Assembly: GCA_036745875.1 (NCBI GenBank)
Contig: DAIOFH010000013.1
Span: 1-45,512 of the forward strand
Direction of reading: 5' to 3'
From: DAIOFH01 sp036745875
Lineage (GTDB): Bacteria > Planctomycetota > SZUA-567
DNA: 45,512 nucleotides
The notes beneath the pieces were generated by a model. That model worked only from the letters and a program-made list of their open reading frames with translations, had not been told where the DNA came from and made no database searches. Within the stretch, counting starts at the first letter, position 1. Every line of letters begins with the position of its first letter. A program made the position numbers and the translations under genes. Positions 44,482 to 45,512 of this stretch are shown piece after piece.

Positions 44482-45306
44482 GTGGCGGGAGATGTCCGTT
44501 TGTCATGTTTTGCCGCTCCCTGGGGGCGAGACGGTTCAATAAATGCCATTACCGAAGTGGCCGATTGCGGGTACGAAGGCCTGGAATTTCCGGCAGAGGT
44601 AGTTCAGCGCTTTGAGGACCGGCTGCATGTTTTCGAAGAAATTCTCGATACCACCGGCCTGAAACTGTCGGGACTTTTGCAAAACGTCAACTTGGTTGAC
44701 AAGGACAAAGCCGACGAACAGGTCGAGCGCGCCGCCAATTCCGCTCGCTTTGCCGGCGCTACCGGACGCGGCAATCTCGTCGTCTGTCACAGTGAACCCC
44801 TGGAAAGCCCTTTGCAGGACGACGATTGGCTTACGGTGGGAGCGATACTGGAAGAAATCGGCACGCGCTGTCAGGATTTCGGCATCAGCCTTTGTTTCAT
44901 GCCCAAAGCCCGCCGCCTCATAGAAGGCGACAAGGATCTGAGAAAATTGATGGCCATGACCAACCCCGATGTCGTCAGCCTCGCCGTCGACACCGCCGAA
45001 CTCACCCTCCTGGACATGGACCCGGCAAAGGTCATCAAAACCTACGGTTCACGGGTCAAGACGATCAGGTTCAGGGATGTCTCGGGCTCGAAGAAGCGCG
45101 CCGAGGCCACCAGTTCACGTCCCGGCTCCGCCCCGCAATTCGGGCGCGGCGCGGTAAAGTTCGACGCTGTCTCCAAGGCCATCATAGACACCAAGTACGA
45201 CGGTTGGATCACGGTGGACATCACCGGGGAAGCTACTCAACCCAAAGAAGCCGCGCTTGCCGGTTACCGCTTCGTCATGCGCAAGTCGGGGCTGTACCCT
45301 TACTAA
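44482..45306 (+). CDS. sugar phosphate isomerase/epimerase-type TIM barrel protein
   Basis: A 274-residue protein of the xylose-isomerase-like (AP endonuclease 2) barrel family. The barrel opens with RLSCFAAPWG and ITEVADCGYEGLEFPAE, has an early strand KLSGLLQNVNLVD, a middle strand with a likely metal ligand (LVVCHSEP), SLAVDTAELTLL, and ends WITVDITGEATQP. Members isomerise or epimerise sugars, inositol derivatives or hydroxypyruvate. The substrate here is unknown. The start is taken as GTG 44482 because AGGAAAGG lies 6 bases before it. The frame is open to 44395, but that part lies inside the palindromic repeat. A coding stretch in another frame begins at its stop. Confidence 0.82.
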   Translation: MAGDVRLSCFAAPWGRDGSINAITEVADCGYEGLEFPAEVVQRFEDRLHVFEEILDTTGLKLSGLLQNVNLVDKDKADEQVERAANSARFAGATGRGNLVVCHSEPLESPLQDDDWLTVGAILEEIGTRCQDFGISLCFMPKARRLIEGDKDLRKLMAMTNPDVVSLAVDTAELTLLDMDPAKVIKTYGSRVKTIRFRDVSGSKKRAEATSSRPGSAPQFGRGAVKFDAVSKAIIDTKYDGWITVDITGEATQPKEAALAGYRFVMRKSGLYPY

Positions 45307-45512
45307 GCGAAACCACTACGGGATTGCCAAAGCAATAAAGGCCCACGCCGACGGCGTGCCGGTCATCCATGTGGTGGACTATTTCAAGCACGGCGAGGTC
45401 TGGGAAAATTCGCCGACGCATTTCCGCGACGAGACCTTCTTCTCCTGTCTGCAGGAGAAGGCCGACGTGCGCATCAGCCCGGAAACCACTGCCGGCTATC
45501 CGGGCCACGATC
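45305..45512 (+). CDS. partial coding region cut by the window end
   Basis: From the end of the TIM-barrel gene, a frame one base out of step stays open to the window edge and reads like real protein (RNHYGIAKAIKAHADGVPV, then HVVDYFKHGEVWENSPTHF), with G or C at most third positions. There is no ATG, and the only in-frame alternatives are GTG codons further in, so the start is not determined. It may belong to a gene that begins by overlap, or to one whose start was lost. I cannot name it. Confidence 0.4.

Overview
This window is a G+C-rich stretch of a bacterial chromosome that I read as Gram-negative. The evidence is an LptF/LptG-type permease, a signal-peptide-bearing solute-binding protein and membrane-fusion (HlyD-type) adaptors. 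A type III glutamine synthetase, an Amt-PII fusion, a free-standing AICAR transformylase and NHLP-type export genes together would fit a member of the PVC group (Lentisphaerota or Planctomycetota-like). That placement is an inference from gene content and was not tested. Apart from the export genes at the left edge, most of the window is core metabolism. I see no tRNA, rRNA, CRISPR array, transposase or phage gene.

Layout. 1-7200 (+): an overlapping four-gene export operon with two HlyD-type adaptors, a C39-peptidase ABC exporter and a second ABC exporter. It matches the NHLP/NHLM peptide (proteusin-type) secretion set, but no precursor or modifying enzyme is visible. 7201-7533: a terminator-like hairpin and a long palindromic repeat. 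7534-12620 (+): valS and a three-gene polar amino acid ABC importer. 12805-16071 (-): lysC, kamA and a YkgJ-type cysteine-cluster gene. 16362-20100 (+): scpB, an ECF sigma factor and a very long zinc-binding anti-sigma factor.

20247-37082 (+) is a large nitrogen block: a sigma-54-type promoter, glnN (GSIII), gltB (broken), amt fused to PII (broken by one base), a P-loop kinase, gltD, purF, carB and carA. These genes take up ammonium, fix it into glutamine and glutamate, and spend glutamine on purines and carbamoyl phosphate. GC-rich hairpins separate most of them. The two broken genes matter for anyone using this annotation: gltB lacks about 70 codons plus the frame, and amt lacks one G. Either may be mutation or assembly error.

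37102-45512: rpe and a cysteine-rich gene of unknown function (-), then purH-type AICAR transformylase, an acidic zinc-ribbon protein, an LptF/G-type permease, a TPR protein, a TIM-barrel isomerase and the start of a cut-off coding region (+). Three copies of a 105-110 base palindromic repeat sit directly in front of three of these genes and end in the Shine-Dalgarno region. A longer, diverged relative precedes valS. I consider this repeat family, the sigma-54 promoter with a terminator-like hairpin in front of glnN, and the orphan NHLP exporter the most interesting observations.
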